Assembly: GCF_030362855.1 (NCBI RefSeq) | Contig: NZ_JAUCBP010000002.1 | Coordinates: 408,325 to 472,324, forward strand | From: Neoalteromonas arenosi | GTDB taxonomy: Bacteria > Pseudomonadota > Gammaproteobacteria > Enterobacterales > Alteromonadaceae | Reading direction: 5' to 3' | Length of the DNA: 64,000 nt | Part shown: piece after piece, positions 56,016 to 64,000 of the stretch | Numbering within the stretch: position 1 is the stretch's first letter | How the letters are laid out: every line of letters starts with the position of its first letter | Made by a program: the position numbers and the translations under genes | Notes under the pieces: model-generated | Database searches by the model: none | Told to the model about the DNA's origin: nothing | The model's input: only the letters and a program-made list of their open reading frames with translations

Positions 56016-58595
56016 ATGCGCTTAGATAGATTTACAAGCAAATTTCAGATCGCAATTTCTGACGCTCAATCACTGGCTTTAGGACGTGATCATCAGTTCA
56101 TTGAGCCTGTTCATTTGATGACGGCGTTGCTCAATCAGCAAGGCAGTTCATTACGTAGTTTGTTTGAGCAGGCCGGTGTCAATGTCAATGGTTTACGTTC
56201 AGCACTTGCGGAATCAATAGACCGTCTGCCGCGTGTTGACGGCGTTGGTGGTGATGTCCAATTAGCTAAAGAGTCGGTTGTATTGCTTAACCTGTGCGAC
56301 AAAATTGCACAGCAGCGAAAAGACGACTACATCACATCAGAAATCTTCGTTCTGGCGGCGCTACAGGATCAAGGCAAACTCGGCCAATTATTGGCTGATG
56401 CAGGTGCCACTGAAGCGAAAATAAACGCGGCAATTGAACAATTGCGCGGTGGTCAGAAAGTGACCGATCCCAATGCTGAAGACGTACGTCAAGCACTAGA
56501 AAAATATACCACAGATCTCACCGAACGTGCTGAGCAAGGCAAGCTAGATCCTGTGATAGGTCGCGACGATGAGATCCGCCGCACGGTCCAAGTATTGCAG
56601 CGACGCACCAAAAATAACCCAGTACTCATCGGTGAGCCCGGTGTTGGTAAGACCGCTATTGTCGAAGGTCTTGCCCAACGAATTGTTAACGGTGAAGTGC
56701 CGGAAGGACTGAAGAATAAGCGTGTATTAGCGTTGGACATGGGCGCGTTGGTTGCTGGTGCTAAGTATCGCGGTGAGTTTGAAGAGCGCCTGAAAGCTGT
56801 ATTGAACGAACTATCTAAAGAAGAAGGCCGAGTTATCCTTTTCATCGACGAACTCCACACTATGGTAGGCGCGGGTAAAGGCGACGGCGCAATGGACGCT
56901 GGTAACATGCTTAAACCGGCATTAGCCCGGGGAGAGTTGCATTGCGTAGGCGCGACAACATTAGACGAATATCGTCAGTATATTGAAAAAGACGCTGCGC
57001 TTGAGCGTCGCTTTCAAAAGGTTCTCGTTGACCAACCCAGCGTTGAAGACACTATTGCCATCTTACGTGGCTTAAAAGAGCGTTATGAGTTACATCACTC
57101 GGTTGATATCACTGATCCTGCAATCGTCGCTGCAGCAACCCTATCCCAGCGCTATATTAGTGACCGCCAGTTGCCGGATAAAGCTATCGACCTGATTGAT
57201 GAGGCCGCATCGAGTATTCGACTTCAAATTGATTCAAAGCCGGAAGACATGGATCGCCTTGAGCGCCGAATCATTCAATTGAAACTCGAAGAGCAAGCTT
57301 TGGCGAAAGAAAAGGATGACGCGAGTCACAAACGGTTAGAAGTGATCGAATTGGAGCGTGAGCAGCTTGAGATGAAGTACGCCGAGCTGGACAAAGTATG
57401 GAAGCAGGAAAAAGATGCCATGCAAGGCACTCAATCTATTAAGTCTGAACTTGAACAAGCGAAACTTGATTTAGAGATTGCCCGACGGGCTTCAGATTTA
57501 AGTCGGATGTCTGAATTGCAGTACGGTCGAATTCCCGAATTGGAACTGCGTCTTGAAAAAGCAGGTGAAAACGAAAGTATCGAGACCAAATTATTGAAGA
57601 ACAAGGTGACAGACACCGAAATTGCCGAGGTATTATCGCGCTGGACAGGAATTCCTGTTGCCAAGATGCTCGAGGGTGAGCGTGACAAACTCTTGCGTAT
57701 GGAAGAGGCTCTTCATCATCGTGTCGTTGGTCAAGATGAGGCGGTAACGGCAGTGTCTAATGCGATACGTAGGTCTCGCGCGGGGCTAGCTGATCCGAAC
57801 CGCCCGATTGGCTCTTTCCTGTTTTTAGGGCCGACAGGGGTAGGTAAAACAGAACTTTGTAAGTCATTAGCCAATTTTATGTTTGATTCTGAACAAGCAA
57901 TGGTGCGCATTGATATGTCTGAGTTTATGGAAAAACACAGTGTTGCTCGGTTAGTTGGGGCCCCTCCTGGATATGTGGGCTACGAAGAAGGGGGCTATCT
58001 CACCGAAGCGGTGCGACGTAAGCCATATTCGGTGATTTTACTCGACGAAGTAGAGAAGGCTCACCCTGATGTTTTTAACATTCTATTACAAGTGCTCGAT
58101 GATGGGCGACTCACAGATGGACAAGGGCGTACAGTAGATTTTAAAAATACAGTCGTGATTATGACGTCGAATTTGGGCTCAGATGTGATACAAGACAAAC
58201 ACCAAGAGAGTCAATACGATGAAATGAAGAACATGGTAATGTCTGTTGTAGGGCAGCATTTTAGACCTGAGTTTATTAACCGGGTTGACGATATTGTTGT
58301 GTTCCATCCGCTTGGCCGTGAACAGATTAAGTCTATCGCCTTGATCCAACTAGCCGGTTTGCGCCAACGCTTAATTGATAAAGGCTTTAAACTAGAGTTG
58401 TCTGGAACAGCATTGGATAAAATCGCAGCAGTCGGTTTTGATCCCGTGTTTGGTGCTCGTCCGCTGAAACGCGCAATCCAAACGGAGATTGAAAATCCAC
58501 TTGCACAAAAACTATTATCTGGCGACGTAATGCCTGATAGCACTATTAAAATCGACGTCCATGATGGCCAAATTGATTTTACGGTCCATGATTAA
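56016..58595 (+). CDS. clpB: ATP-dependent disaggregase ClpB
   Basis: 859-residue AAA+ chaperone that dissolves aggregates with DnaK. Order: N-domain ([26 protein letters not shown]), AAA1 with Walker A GEPGVGKT (about 206), a coiled-coil middle domain ([20 protein letters not shown]...[15 protein letters not shown], about 405-525), and AAA2 with Walker A GPTGVGKT (about 605) and [14 protein letters not shown]. The middle domain distinguishes it from ClpA and ClpC. E. coli ClpB is 857 residues. Confidence 0.98.
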   Translation: MRLDRFTSKFQIAISDAQSLALGRDHQFIEPVHLMTALLNQQGSSLRSLFEQAGVNVNGLRSALAESIDRLPRVDGVGGDVQLAKESVVLLNLCDKIAQQRKDDYITSEIFVLAALQDQGKLGQLLADAGATEAKINAAIEQLRGGQKVTDPNAEDVRQALEKYTTDLTERAEQGKLDPVIGRDDEIRRTVQVLQRRTKNNPVLIGEPGVGKTAIVEGLAQRIVNGEVPEGLKNKRVLALDMGALVAGAKYRGEFEERLKAVLNELSKEEGRVILFIDELHTMVGAGKGDGAMDAGNMLKPALARGELHCVGATTLDEYRQYIEKDAALERRFQKVLVDQPSVEDTIAILRGLKERYELHHSVDITDPAIVAAATLSQRYISDRQLPDKAIDLIDEAASSIRLQIDSKPEDMDRLERRIIQLKLEEQALAKEKDDASHKRLEVIELEREQLEMKYAELDKVWKQEKDAMQGTQSIKSELEQAKLDLEIARRASDLSRMSELQYGRIPELELRLEKAGENESIETKLLKNKVTDTEIAEVLSRWTGIPVAKMLEGERDKLLRMEEALHHRVVGQDEAVTAVSNAIRRSRAGLADPNRPIGSFLFLGPTGVGKTELCKSLANFMFDSEQAMVRIDMSEFMEKHSVARLVGAPPGYVGYEEGGYLTEAVRRKPYSVILLDEVEKAHPDVFNILLQVLDDGRLTDGQGRTVDFKNTVVIMTSNLGSDVIQDKHQESQYDEMKNMVMSVVGQHFRPEFINRVDDIVVFHPLGREQIKSIALIQLAGLRQRLIDKGFKLELSGTALDKIAAVGFDPVFGARPLKRAIQTEIENPLAQKLLSGDVMPDSTIKIDVHDGQIDFTVHD

Positions 58596-58608
58596 TTGAA
58601 CGACGCTC

Positions 58609-58642
58609 TGACATCAGCTGCTTATTCGGGCAGCTGATGTCA
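58609..58642 (+). other. Perfect 13-bp inverted repeat after clpB
   Basis: TGACATCAGCTGC and GCAGCTGATGTCA form perfect arms around an 8-nt loop, 13 bp past the clpB stop. No T run follows (TGATGAAAAAC), so it is not a classic terminator. It may be a 3'-end stabiliser, a Rho-linked pause site or a protein-binding palindrome. Confidence 0.6.
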
Positions 58643-58714
58643 TGATGAAAAACAACCGCGAATAGTATATTCTGCTCGGCAAAGTCAAGATGACTCAAGC
58701 AAAGGATAAAATTC

Positions 58715-61483
58715 ATGCCGCGAGGTCTATTCCGCCGATCAGCGTTAGCTGCTGTTGTTTGCCTTTCAGTTCAAGCGGCGATTGCCAATCCTGACTTATA
58801 TGAAAGCGCCTTGGCTGACGCTCAGAGTGGCGACATACGCTCCGCTGTTATCAAGATTAAAAATATTCTACAAAGCGATCCCAACAACTTACCCTCGCGA
58901 TTGTTATACGCGGATATTTTACAGCAGTATGGCGAGTTTGCTGCGGCCCAAGCGCAATATGAAAGGGCACTTGAGCTAGATGCAGATGAAAACCTAATTA
59001 TTGTACCATTGGCAAAAATTATGCTGTTGCGTGGCGAGTACGAAGCCTTGCTACGGGATATTGAAGTTGCTGGTCGGCCTACTGATATTCAGATAGAACT
59101 ATTATTAGTGCGAGCCGATACCTATTTAGCTATGCGTGATTATGCTAGTGCGGAGCGCGAGTATCGACGAGCATTGCGACTTTCTCCCAATAATATGACC
59201 GCAATGATAGGCTTCGCGCAAATCGCATTTCAGCAGGAAGACACAGAGGCATTTAAACGACATATTCTCGCCGCAAAAGAAGTCGATCCGTTAAATAGTG
59301 CGGTTTGGTTTTTAGAAGGGACGTATGAGCGCAAAAAGCGAAACTTTAATGCTGCCTTGGAAGCGTTTGATCAGGCAATAGAGCGTTCACCGGACTTATT
59401 TACTGCCAGGCAAGCGCGGGCTGCAATTTTAATAGATTTAGACCAACTCAATGCTGCAGCTATCGACATTAACTACATGATGCAGCGTATCGATGATGAT
59501 CCTTACACGCTTTTTTTACAGGCTTTACTATTGTTCAAGCAAGACCAGCGCGATGAGGCAAATGTGTTGCTCACAGATTTGAGCAATAAATTTACTTTGG
59601 TCCCACCCGACGTTTTAGATCAGCATCCGGAGCTAATGCGAGCTAAAGCTATTACAGAGTTCATGTTGCAAAACTATACAGAGGCTGAGCGTTTGTTTTT
59701 ACAATTACTCGGCAAATCACCTAGTGATCCGCAGCTGCGTGCAATGATGGCAAAAGCCCTTTCGGCTCAGGGGCAAAACCGCCGCGCAATTGATCATCTG
59801 AAGCTCATTCCTATAGAAGAATTAGAGTTAGAAAGTGCGCGTCTATACGTTTTAGCTCTGTTTGAAAATAATAGACACTTTGATTTGGTTAGCTTAGTCG
59901 ACCGACTACCCGTTGATTATCAGGCTGACCCGCAAATAGCCAACATGCACGCAGTAGCCTCGATTAATACAAGACAAATCAACTCAGATAGTCACGAGGC
60001 ACCAACAGCATCGGAAAGTAGCTCATTACTGGTAAAAGGATACAGTTATTTACAAAATGGCGACCTTCAGCAAGCAATGATTATTGCTCGAGAACTTGAA
60101 GAAGAGGCGAGTAATATTGAAACGTTGAATTATATTGGTGCGACATATCAAGCGCTTGGCAAATACGAAGAGGCAACTGCTGCCTACCGTAAAGCGTTGG
60201 AGCTAAACCCAGATGATTTGTTAGTAAACTTGAATTTAGTCCAAATTTACCAGCAACAAAATCAACTTGTTAAGGCATATCAGATACTTAAAGTACAAGA
60301 GCAGCGGTATCCTGAAGACATTCGAATTATGTTTCAATTGGCCAGAGTTGCGCAGCAACAGGGCGATTTTTCAACTGCCGCTGACTATTTTAGTAAAATC
60401 AATGATTTGAATCCGTTAGAGCAAAATACGTTGCTTAACTGGCTTGATGTTCTGCTGCGTGATGAACAGTATATGCAGGCATTGGAAGTCGCGAAGCTAC
60501 TTGAAGACATCAATAAGTTCTCACCACCCATGTTATTTGGCAAAGCTCGCGCACAATTGGGTAATAACAATGAGCAAGATGCGATTCGCACATTGCGCAC
60601 ATTATTGGGGTTAGTCGGTGATTCAGCGGCTCACTTACTCAGAATTGGTCAAATGTTTGCTGAAATTGGTGAGCAAAATGGGTTGGGAGATGTAATTGCG
60701 CGTCTAGAAAAGCAATCGGATCAACGTGACAATGTGGCGCGCTTACGAATTGTTTTTCAGTCAAATGCTGGGATGAATACAGAAGCCCTACAGACAGCAC
60801 AAGGATTAGTTAGACGGACCAATGCAGCTTCAGATCACAGAAGATTAAGTGAATTGTATTTGCAAGACAATAACCTTAATGCAGCCTTACAACACGCTAA
60901 ACAAGCATTTTCTCGAAGCGCGACCAATGAGTATTTGCCCTACCTAGTGACGATTTATTGGCGTATGGGTGATCACTCTGAATTACTCGCTTTACTAGAG
61001 AACTGGCTAGCCGACCATCCCGATGATTTGACCAGCAGAAGAATGTTTGCCAATTATCTACAACAACGTCAAGAGTTTGGGCTAGCAGCTACGCAATATC
61101 AGTTAATCCTCGCTACTGTTGAAGCCGACTCATTCAGCTTAGTCAACCTAGCGATAATGGCCGTAATTCAAGGTGATTTCGAGCAGGCTTCAACTGAATT
61201 AGGGAAATTGAATGAACTTCAAGCCCAAGACCCGATAGTGATCGACTTAAAAGGTTGGATAAATTTCAATCGAGGTAATCAACAAGAAGGACTTGCCCAA
61301 TTGCGCGAGAGCTATGCTCGGAATGCACGCAACCCGTTAAATCTCTACCACTTGGGGATGGCGTTACTCGAGCAGAATCGCACTGCACAAGGAGAGCAAA
61401 TGCTGCGTCGCTTCATAGAACTATCCAACCCTACAACTAAAAGCTATGAAATAAAGGCCAAAGCGCGACTGGGCGTTTCTTAA
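58715..61483 (+). CDS. prsT: PEP-CTERM/exosortase system TPR protein, PrsT-like
   Basis: 922 residues with a signal peptide (about 1-24, cut near AIA|NP) and a TPR solenoid throughout. Canonical repeats include YESALADAQSGDIRSAVIKIKNILQSDPNN, YASAEREYRRALRLSPNN and IGATYQALGKYEEATAAYRKALELNPDD. Length, N-terminus and repeat layout fit the PrsT proteins of exosortase-linked polysaccharide clusters; the adjacent PEP-CTERM-like gene supports this. No exosortase, PrsK/PrsR or glycosyltransferase gene is in the window. A plain periplasmic TPR protein is the alternative. AAAGGA precedes the ATG. Confidence 0.8.
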   Translation: MPRGLFRRSALAAVVCLSVQAAIANPDLYESALADAQSGDIRSAVIKIKNILQSDPNNLPSRLLYADILQQYGEFAAAQAQYERALELDADENLIIVPLAKIMLLRGEYEALLRDIEVAGRPTDIQIELLLVRADTYLAMRDYASAEREYRRALRLSPNNMTAMIGFAQIAFQQEDTEAFKRHILAAKEVDPLNSAVWFLEGTYERKKRNFNAALEAFDQAIERSPDLFTARQARAAILIDLDQLNAAAIDINYMMQRIDDDPYTLFLQALLLFKQDQRDEANVLLTDLSNKFTLVPPDVLDQHPELMRAKAITEFMLQNYTEAERLFLQLLGKSPSDPQLRAMMAKALSAQGQNRRAIDHLKLIPIEELELESARLYVLALFENNRHFDLVSLVDRLPVDYQADPQIANMHAVASINTRQINSDSHEAPTASESSSLLVKGYSYLQNGDLQQAMIIARELEEEASNIETLNYIGATYQALGKYEEATAAYRKALELNPDDLLVNLNLVQIYQQQNQLVKAYQILKVQEQRYPEDIRIMFQLARVAQQQGDFSTAADYFSKINDLNPLEQNTLLNWLDVLLRDEQYMQALEVAKLLEDINKFSPPMLFGKARAQLGNNNEQDAIRTLRTLLGLVGDSAAHLLRIGQMFAEIGEQNGLGDVIARLEKQSDQRDNVARLRIVFQSNAGMNTEALQTAQGLVRRTNAASDHRRLSELYLQDNNLNAALQHAKQAFSRSATNEYLPYLVTIYWRMGDHSELLALLENWLADHPDDLTSRRMFANYLQQRQEFGLAATQYQLILATVEADSFSLVNLAIMAVIQGDFEQASTELGKLNELQAQDPIVIDLKGWINFNRGNQQEGLAQLRESYARNARNPLNLYHLGMALLEQNRTAQGEQMLRRFIELSNPTTKSYEIKAKARLGVS

Positions 61484-61547
61484 CATCATGTGCGTTGCCT
61501 GCATTATTGTGTAGGGAGCCGAGAACTAGCTCCTATGCTATAGGTAC

Positions 61548-61577
61548 AAAAAAGCGAGCCATTGGCTCGCTTTTTTT
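61548..61577. terminator. Bidirectional terminator (prsT / PEP-CTERM gene)
   Basis: Stem GCGAGCC/GGCTCGC with an ATT loop, flanked by A6 and T7, so it should work on both strands between the convergent genes. Confidence 0.93.
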
Positions 61578-61593
61578 AAAACCTAAATTTAAC

Positions 61594-62520
61594 TTAGCTT
61601 TTGCGTTTTAATCGGAATACTAATAAACCAAAGCTAAGCAGCATGATAGCGATGGTCGAGGGTTCAGAAACGTTGCGTCGAACCGCACTAAAAACGATGT
61701 TATCGAAACCACCAGACCCTTGCATACGCAGCACTAACGTGGTGACATTCATCGCGCCGTTGAATGTTTGCGTTAACCAGCCACCATTACCATGACTGCT
61801 ACTAGTATTAAGCAACGTCGGTGACATTGCCTGCGTTCCCATCAATGTCTGGGTGGCATCGTAGAAACCAAACGAACCTAACTGGTTCGAGCGATTCTCC
61901 ATATCTACCAGATCAATAGAGTGTAAGTTTACCGGCTGACTAAAGTTAACAAAAACCCACCCACCGTGCGGTGCGCCGTCGCTGCTCGTGTAACGATCGT
62001 CAGGATCATGACAGTAATCGTTCCCCATGTAAGCGGTACAACGTTCATTATTTCCGTCAGCCCAGTTCTCGTTGATAATTGCAATATTGCCGCCGGTATA
62101 GTTTGATGCCATTCCATCGTTGTTATTTACGCCAACTTCGAGGTCGTTGTCGTCAGAGCTGCTGTAAGCAGTGTTAAACAATACTAAATAGGGCGCAATT
62201 GACGCTGCATTACCGTTTGAGTCTTTACCTGAGTTAGTAATAGAGAAATTACTGCTAGGATTAAAATCGAGCCCATCAAAGCCGTTGACGCCGGTTTGAA
62301 TTGATGTCCAGAAACTTACATCAATACCGCCAAAGCGACCGTCTGAATATTCATCATCGATGACCTGAGACCATTTTCCCCACCCATGGCTACTGCCTGG
62401 TGCAACAAAGTTAGGATCATCAAAATCAATCGTATACTGTGTTGCGCCAGATGCGCTTGCGTTAAAAGCTGCCAATGAGCCCAATAACAACAGTGCTGAC
62501 AACTTTTTCAAATTACCCAT
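61594..62520 (-). CDS. PEP-CTERM-like sorted extracellular protein
   Basis: 308 residues: signal peptide (about 1-24, ...NASASGA), a beta-rich body with a DFDDPNF opening and GGFDNIVF near the end, and the C-terminal sorting signal VSEPSTIAIMLLSFGLLVFRLKRKS, which has the Pro-Ser/Pro-type motif, one hydrophobic helix and a basic end. The motif reads SEPST rather than PEP, a known Alteromonadales-style variation. An exosortase should cleave and anchor or release it. A Cys pair and Asp/Asn-rich stretches (SSSDDNDLEVGVNNNDG) suggest a disulfide and calcium. The body matches no enzyme I know. AAAGGAAG lies before the ATG. Confidence 0.85.
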   Translation of the reverse strand: MGNLKKLSALLLLGSLAAFNASASGATQYTIDFDDPNFVAPGSSHGWGKWSQVIDDEYSDGRFGGIDVSFWTSIQTGVNGFDGLDFNPSSNFSITNSGKDSNGNAASIAPYLVLFNTAYSSSDDNDLEVGVNNNDGMASNYTGGNIAIINENWADGNNERCTAYMGNDYCHDPDDRYTSSDGAPHGGWVFVNFSQPVNLHSIDLVDMENRSNQLGSFGFYDATQTLMGTQAMSPTLLNTSSSHGNGGWLTQTFNGAMNVTTLVLRMQGSGGFDNIVFSAVRRNVSEPSTIAIMLLSFGLLVFRLKRKS

Positions 62521-62827
62521 TCTTAAATACTTCCTTTGGTTTAATCCGCGATATTAATCGGTTTCTACGCAACTTGCGTTTACATCCTCATAACAGCGTT
62601 TTGTATTTTATACGCTAGCGTCTCCTAGGCACATATCGTGCCACTGATTTTTATGTATAATTAACAATGGCATATGTTTTATATTTGAGCTTTTTGTAAA
62701 GAAAGCTGACAACGTTATTGTTATTAATTTGTGATTTTTCTCTCGTCTACTACCTACCTGACTATATTAGTTTAGCATTGCGTTTATGTGTTATTATGAA
62801 CCGGTTATTAATAATAGAGATTTTTTG
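62521..62827. other. AT-rich intergenic region between PEP-CTERM gene and pssA
   Basis: 307 bp between divergent starts, without a convincing gene. It holds a sigma-54-like element (62629-62643), an AGCTTT/AAAGCT inverted repeat near 62690-62710, and a weak TATATT (62764-62769) that could serve pssA. Base composition is visibly more AT-rich than the flanks. Confidence 0.6.
62629..62643 (-). promoter_or_regulatory. Sigma-54 type promoter candidate for the PEP-CTERM gene
   Basis: On the - strand TGGCACGATATGTGC gives the GG-N10-GC core of -24/-12 promoters, with a full TGGCACG -24 box. The implied start is about 95 bp before the gene. The element is close to a palindrome (GGCAC-ATATC-GTGCC), so GG-N10-GC also exists on the + strand. 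Confidence 0.55.
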
Positions 62828-63658
62828 ATGGCTCAGCGTAAAGGCATATATTTACTCCCTAACCTTTTAACCACTGCAGGGCTTTTTGCCGGATTTTTTG
62901 CCGTAGTATCTTCTATGAATGGAAGGTTTGAGTCTGCCGCAGTGGCTATATTCGTTGCCATGATTTTCGATGGCCTCGATGGTAGGGTTGCGCGCATTAC
63001 CAATACGCAAAGTGACTTCGGTGCTGAATATGACTCAATGGCGGACATGGTCTCGTTTGGCGTTGCACCTGCATTAGTTGCTTATAATTGGGGCCTGACT
63101 GGAATGGGGAAACTCGGCTGGTTGGCAGCTTTTATATATGTAGCAGGCGCAGCCTTGAGACTTGCCCGTTTTAATACGCAAGTTGGTATAGCAGATAAAC
63201 GCTTTTTCCAAGGTTTGGCAAGCCCGGCCGCTGCAGCAGTGGTTGCCGGAATGGTTTGGGTAGGTGTTGAATACCAAATTACTGGCACTGATGTCAGCCT
63301 TATTGTAGCTGTTGTCACCGGATTGAGCGGTTTACTGATGGTGAGTAACTTTAAATACAACTCCTTTAAAGAGGTAAATTGGCACGGAAAAGTACCTTTT
63401 GTTGCTTTACTACTTATATTGTTAGGTTTTGTTGTTGTAGCGACTGAACCGGCTTTAGTTCTGTTCGTTGTATTCTCATTATATGCATTGGCCGGTCCTA
63501 TCAATACTTTCCGCACGGTCGACAAAGTAACATTAGATGATGTGGTAGGCGATCATGAAGAGGATGAAGATTTTTCTTCGAGCGATGTAAAACCGTCACA
63601 AAAACACCCAGAATCTGAGATTAAAGCTGAAGAAACCAGCAAAACGGTCGAAAAATAA
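62828..63658 (+). CDS. pssA: CDP-diacylglycerol-serine O-phosphatidyltransferase
   Basis: 276 residues from the ATG at 62828 (MAQRKGIYLLPNLLTTAGLFAGF); an upstream in-frame ATG adds 14 residues unlike the family. It makes phosphatidylserine, the precursor of phosphatidylethanolamine. The CDP-alcohol phosphotransferase motif is DGLDGRVAR...DFGAEYDSMAD. About six to eight membrane segments follow and an acidic tail ends the protein (DHEEDEDFSSSD). This is the integral-membrane type II PssA, not the E. coli phospholipase-D-like type I enzyme. Confidence 0.93.
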   Translation: MAQRKGIYLLPNLLTTAGLFAGFFAVVSSMNGRFESAAVAIFVAMIFDGLDGRVARITNTQSDFGAEYDSMADMVSFGVAPALVAYNWGLTGMGKLGWLAAFIYVAGAALRLARFNTQVGIADKRFFQGLASPAAAAVVAGMVWVGVEYQITGTDVSLIVAVVTGLSGLLMVSNFKYNSFKEVNWHGKVPFVALLLILLGFVVVATEPALVLFVVFSLYALAGPINTFRTVDKVTLDDVVGDHEEDEDFSSSDVKPSQKHPESEIKAEETSKTVEK

Positions 63659-63687
63659 CCGAACGGACGTGTTTTTCGACTTTTTTT
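63647..63687 (+). terminator. Terminator after pssA
   Basis: GTCGAAAAA/TTTTTCGAC, a perfect 9-bp repeat with a 16-nt loop, followed at once by T7. The left arm overlaps the last pssA codons. It separates pssA from the rRNA promoters. Confidence 0.6.
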
Positions 63688-63697
63688 CAAAAAGCGG

Positions 63698-63725
63698 TTG
63701 ACGATGTAAATGATGTCTGTAGAAT
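63698..63725 (+). promoter_or_regulatory. rRNA operon promoter P1
   Basis: TTGACG, 16-bp spacer, TAGAAT, followed by a GC-rich discriminator (GCGCGC) typical of growth-rate and stringent control. Confidence 0.85.
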
Positions 63726-63848
63726 GCGCGCTCGCTTCAACGGGAAGACGAAACAAACAAATCAACGGCATCGCCAATGATTTGACGCAATCCCTTAACT
63801 GAAGCGGGTTTCAAGCAAATCGCTGAAAAATAAATTTCACAAAAATGC

Positions 63849-63876
63849 TTGACACTCTGACGCGAAGATGTAGAAT
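63849..63876 (+). promoter_or_regulatory. rRNA operon promoter P2
   Basis: TTGACA (perfect -35), 16-bp spacer, TAGAAT, followed by GCGCG. The -10 region TGTAGAATGCGCG is identical to that of P1, 151 bp upstream. Confidence 0.9.
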
Positions 63877-64000
63877 GCGCGTCCCGCTTGAGGAGAGTCA
63901 CCAAGACGCTAATCAAGCACTGCTCTTTAACAATTTATAACAAGACAATCTGTGTGGGCACTCGTTAAGAGTGTCACAACGACAATTTATTTTTTGCTTT
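63877..64000 (+). other. Leader of an rRNA operon (16S begins beyond the window)
   Basis: AATCTGTGTGGGCACTCG and the following short CACTC/GAGTG hairpin are typical of the 16S leader in Alteromonadales, Shewanella and Vibrio, where they take part in RNase III processing of pre-16S. The window ends before the mature 16S 5' end. Confidence 0.85.
63921..63933 (+). promoter_or_regulatory. boxA antitermination site
   Basis: TGCTCTTTAACAA is the canonical rRNA boxA bound by NusB-NusE; nusB is at 39.5 kb. Confidence 0.92.

Noticed and set aside
56489..56908. 139-codon open frame on the - strand inside clpB
   Set aside because: It is antisense to a conserved AAA+ region, with low-complexity Ser/Arg/Pro content typical of shadow frames.
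58609..58642. Rho-independent terminator for clpB
   Set aside because: The stem is perfect but the downstream sequence is TGATGAAAAAC with no T run, so it is listed as a hairpin only.
58715..61483. Repeat array or CRISPR-like periodicity in the TPR gene
   Set aside because: Periodicity is at protein level (34-residue TPR units); the DNA shows no identical repeats with spacers.
62786..62827. Earlier start for pssA at 62786
   Set aside because: The extra 14 residues (MCYYEPVINNRDFL) are unlike the family N-terminus and have no ribosome site; the ATG at 62828 fits.

Overview
The window is a chromosomal stretch of a marine-type gammaproteobacterium, probably in or near the Alteromonadales. The grounds are conserved gene order (lspA-fkpB-ispH-minor pilins; nadB facing rpoE-rseABC; lepA-lepB-rnc-era; nrdR-ribD-ribE-ribBX-ribH-nusB-thiL-pgpA; dxs-ispA-xseB followed by PomAB-type motor genes; rluD-pgeF-clpB), a Na+-type stator, and an rRNA leader with boxA TGCTCTTTAACAA. 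It is gene-dense with short gaps. I see no insertion sequence, prophage, CRISPR array or tRNA. Species assignment is inference.

Layout. 1-8.6 kb: 3' part of lspA, fkpB, ispH, then the minor-pilin/adhesin operon pilV-pilW-pilX-pilY1-pilE, closed by a hairpin. 8.7-11.0 kb: the nadE-glnB pair, an isolated fimT, slyD. 11.0-15.4 kb: ygfZ facing sdhE-ygfX, a MaoC-like gene, nadB. 15.5-22.7 kb: the envelope-stress operon rpoE-rseA-rseB-rseC behind a sigma-E type promoter, then lepA-lepB-rnc-era. 22.7-33.0 kb: pdxH, tatD-like, ytjB/serB, a two-PilZ-domain c-di-GMP protein, radA, a YafY regulator with a palindromic operator and its VOC partner, ettA. 33.1-41.4 kb: lpxD, glyA, nrdR and riboflavin genes, nusB, thiL, pgpA. 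41.4-46.8 kb: isoprenoid genes (dxs, ispA) with xseB, the PomA/PomB stator, an EVE protein.

46.8-53.3 kb is the most coherent accessory system. An ECF sigma factor with a zinc anti-sigma factor of the ChrR type and a LON-domain gene point one way; an NTF2-like/SDR/FAD-oxidoreductase/DUF1365/CFA-synthase-like operon points the other. Three similar promoter-like elements, (T/C)GATC(C/T)-N15-16-(C/G)GTA, lie before all three transcription units. This looks like a self-contained singlet-oxygen/membrane-damage regulon that modifies unsaturated acyl chains.

53.3-64.0 kb: bamD, rluD-pgeF, clpB behind a sigma-32-like promoter, a PrsT-type TPR protein of the PEP-CTERM/exosortase system, a PEP-CTERM-like secreted protein whose upstream region carries a sigma-54-like -24/-12 element, pssA, and tandem promoters plus antitermination leader of an rRNA operon whose 16S gene begins beyond the right edge.

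The points most worth checking are the sigma/ChrR regulon and its promoter motif, the PilY1 with two tandem domains inserted in its von Willebrand domain, the PEP-CTERM sigma-54 element, the YafY operator, and the RibBX protein that has lost the GTP cyclohydrolase II zinc site.
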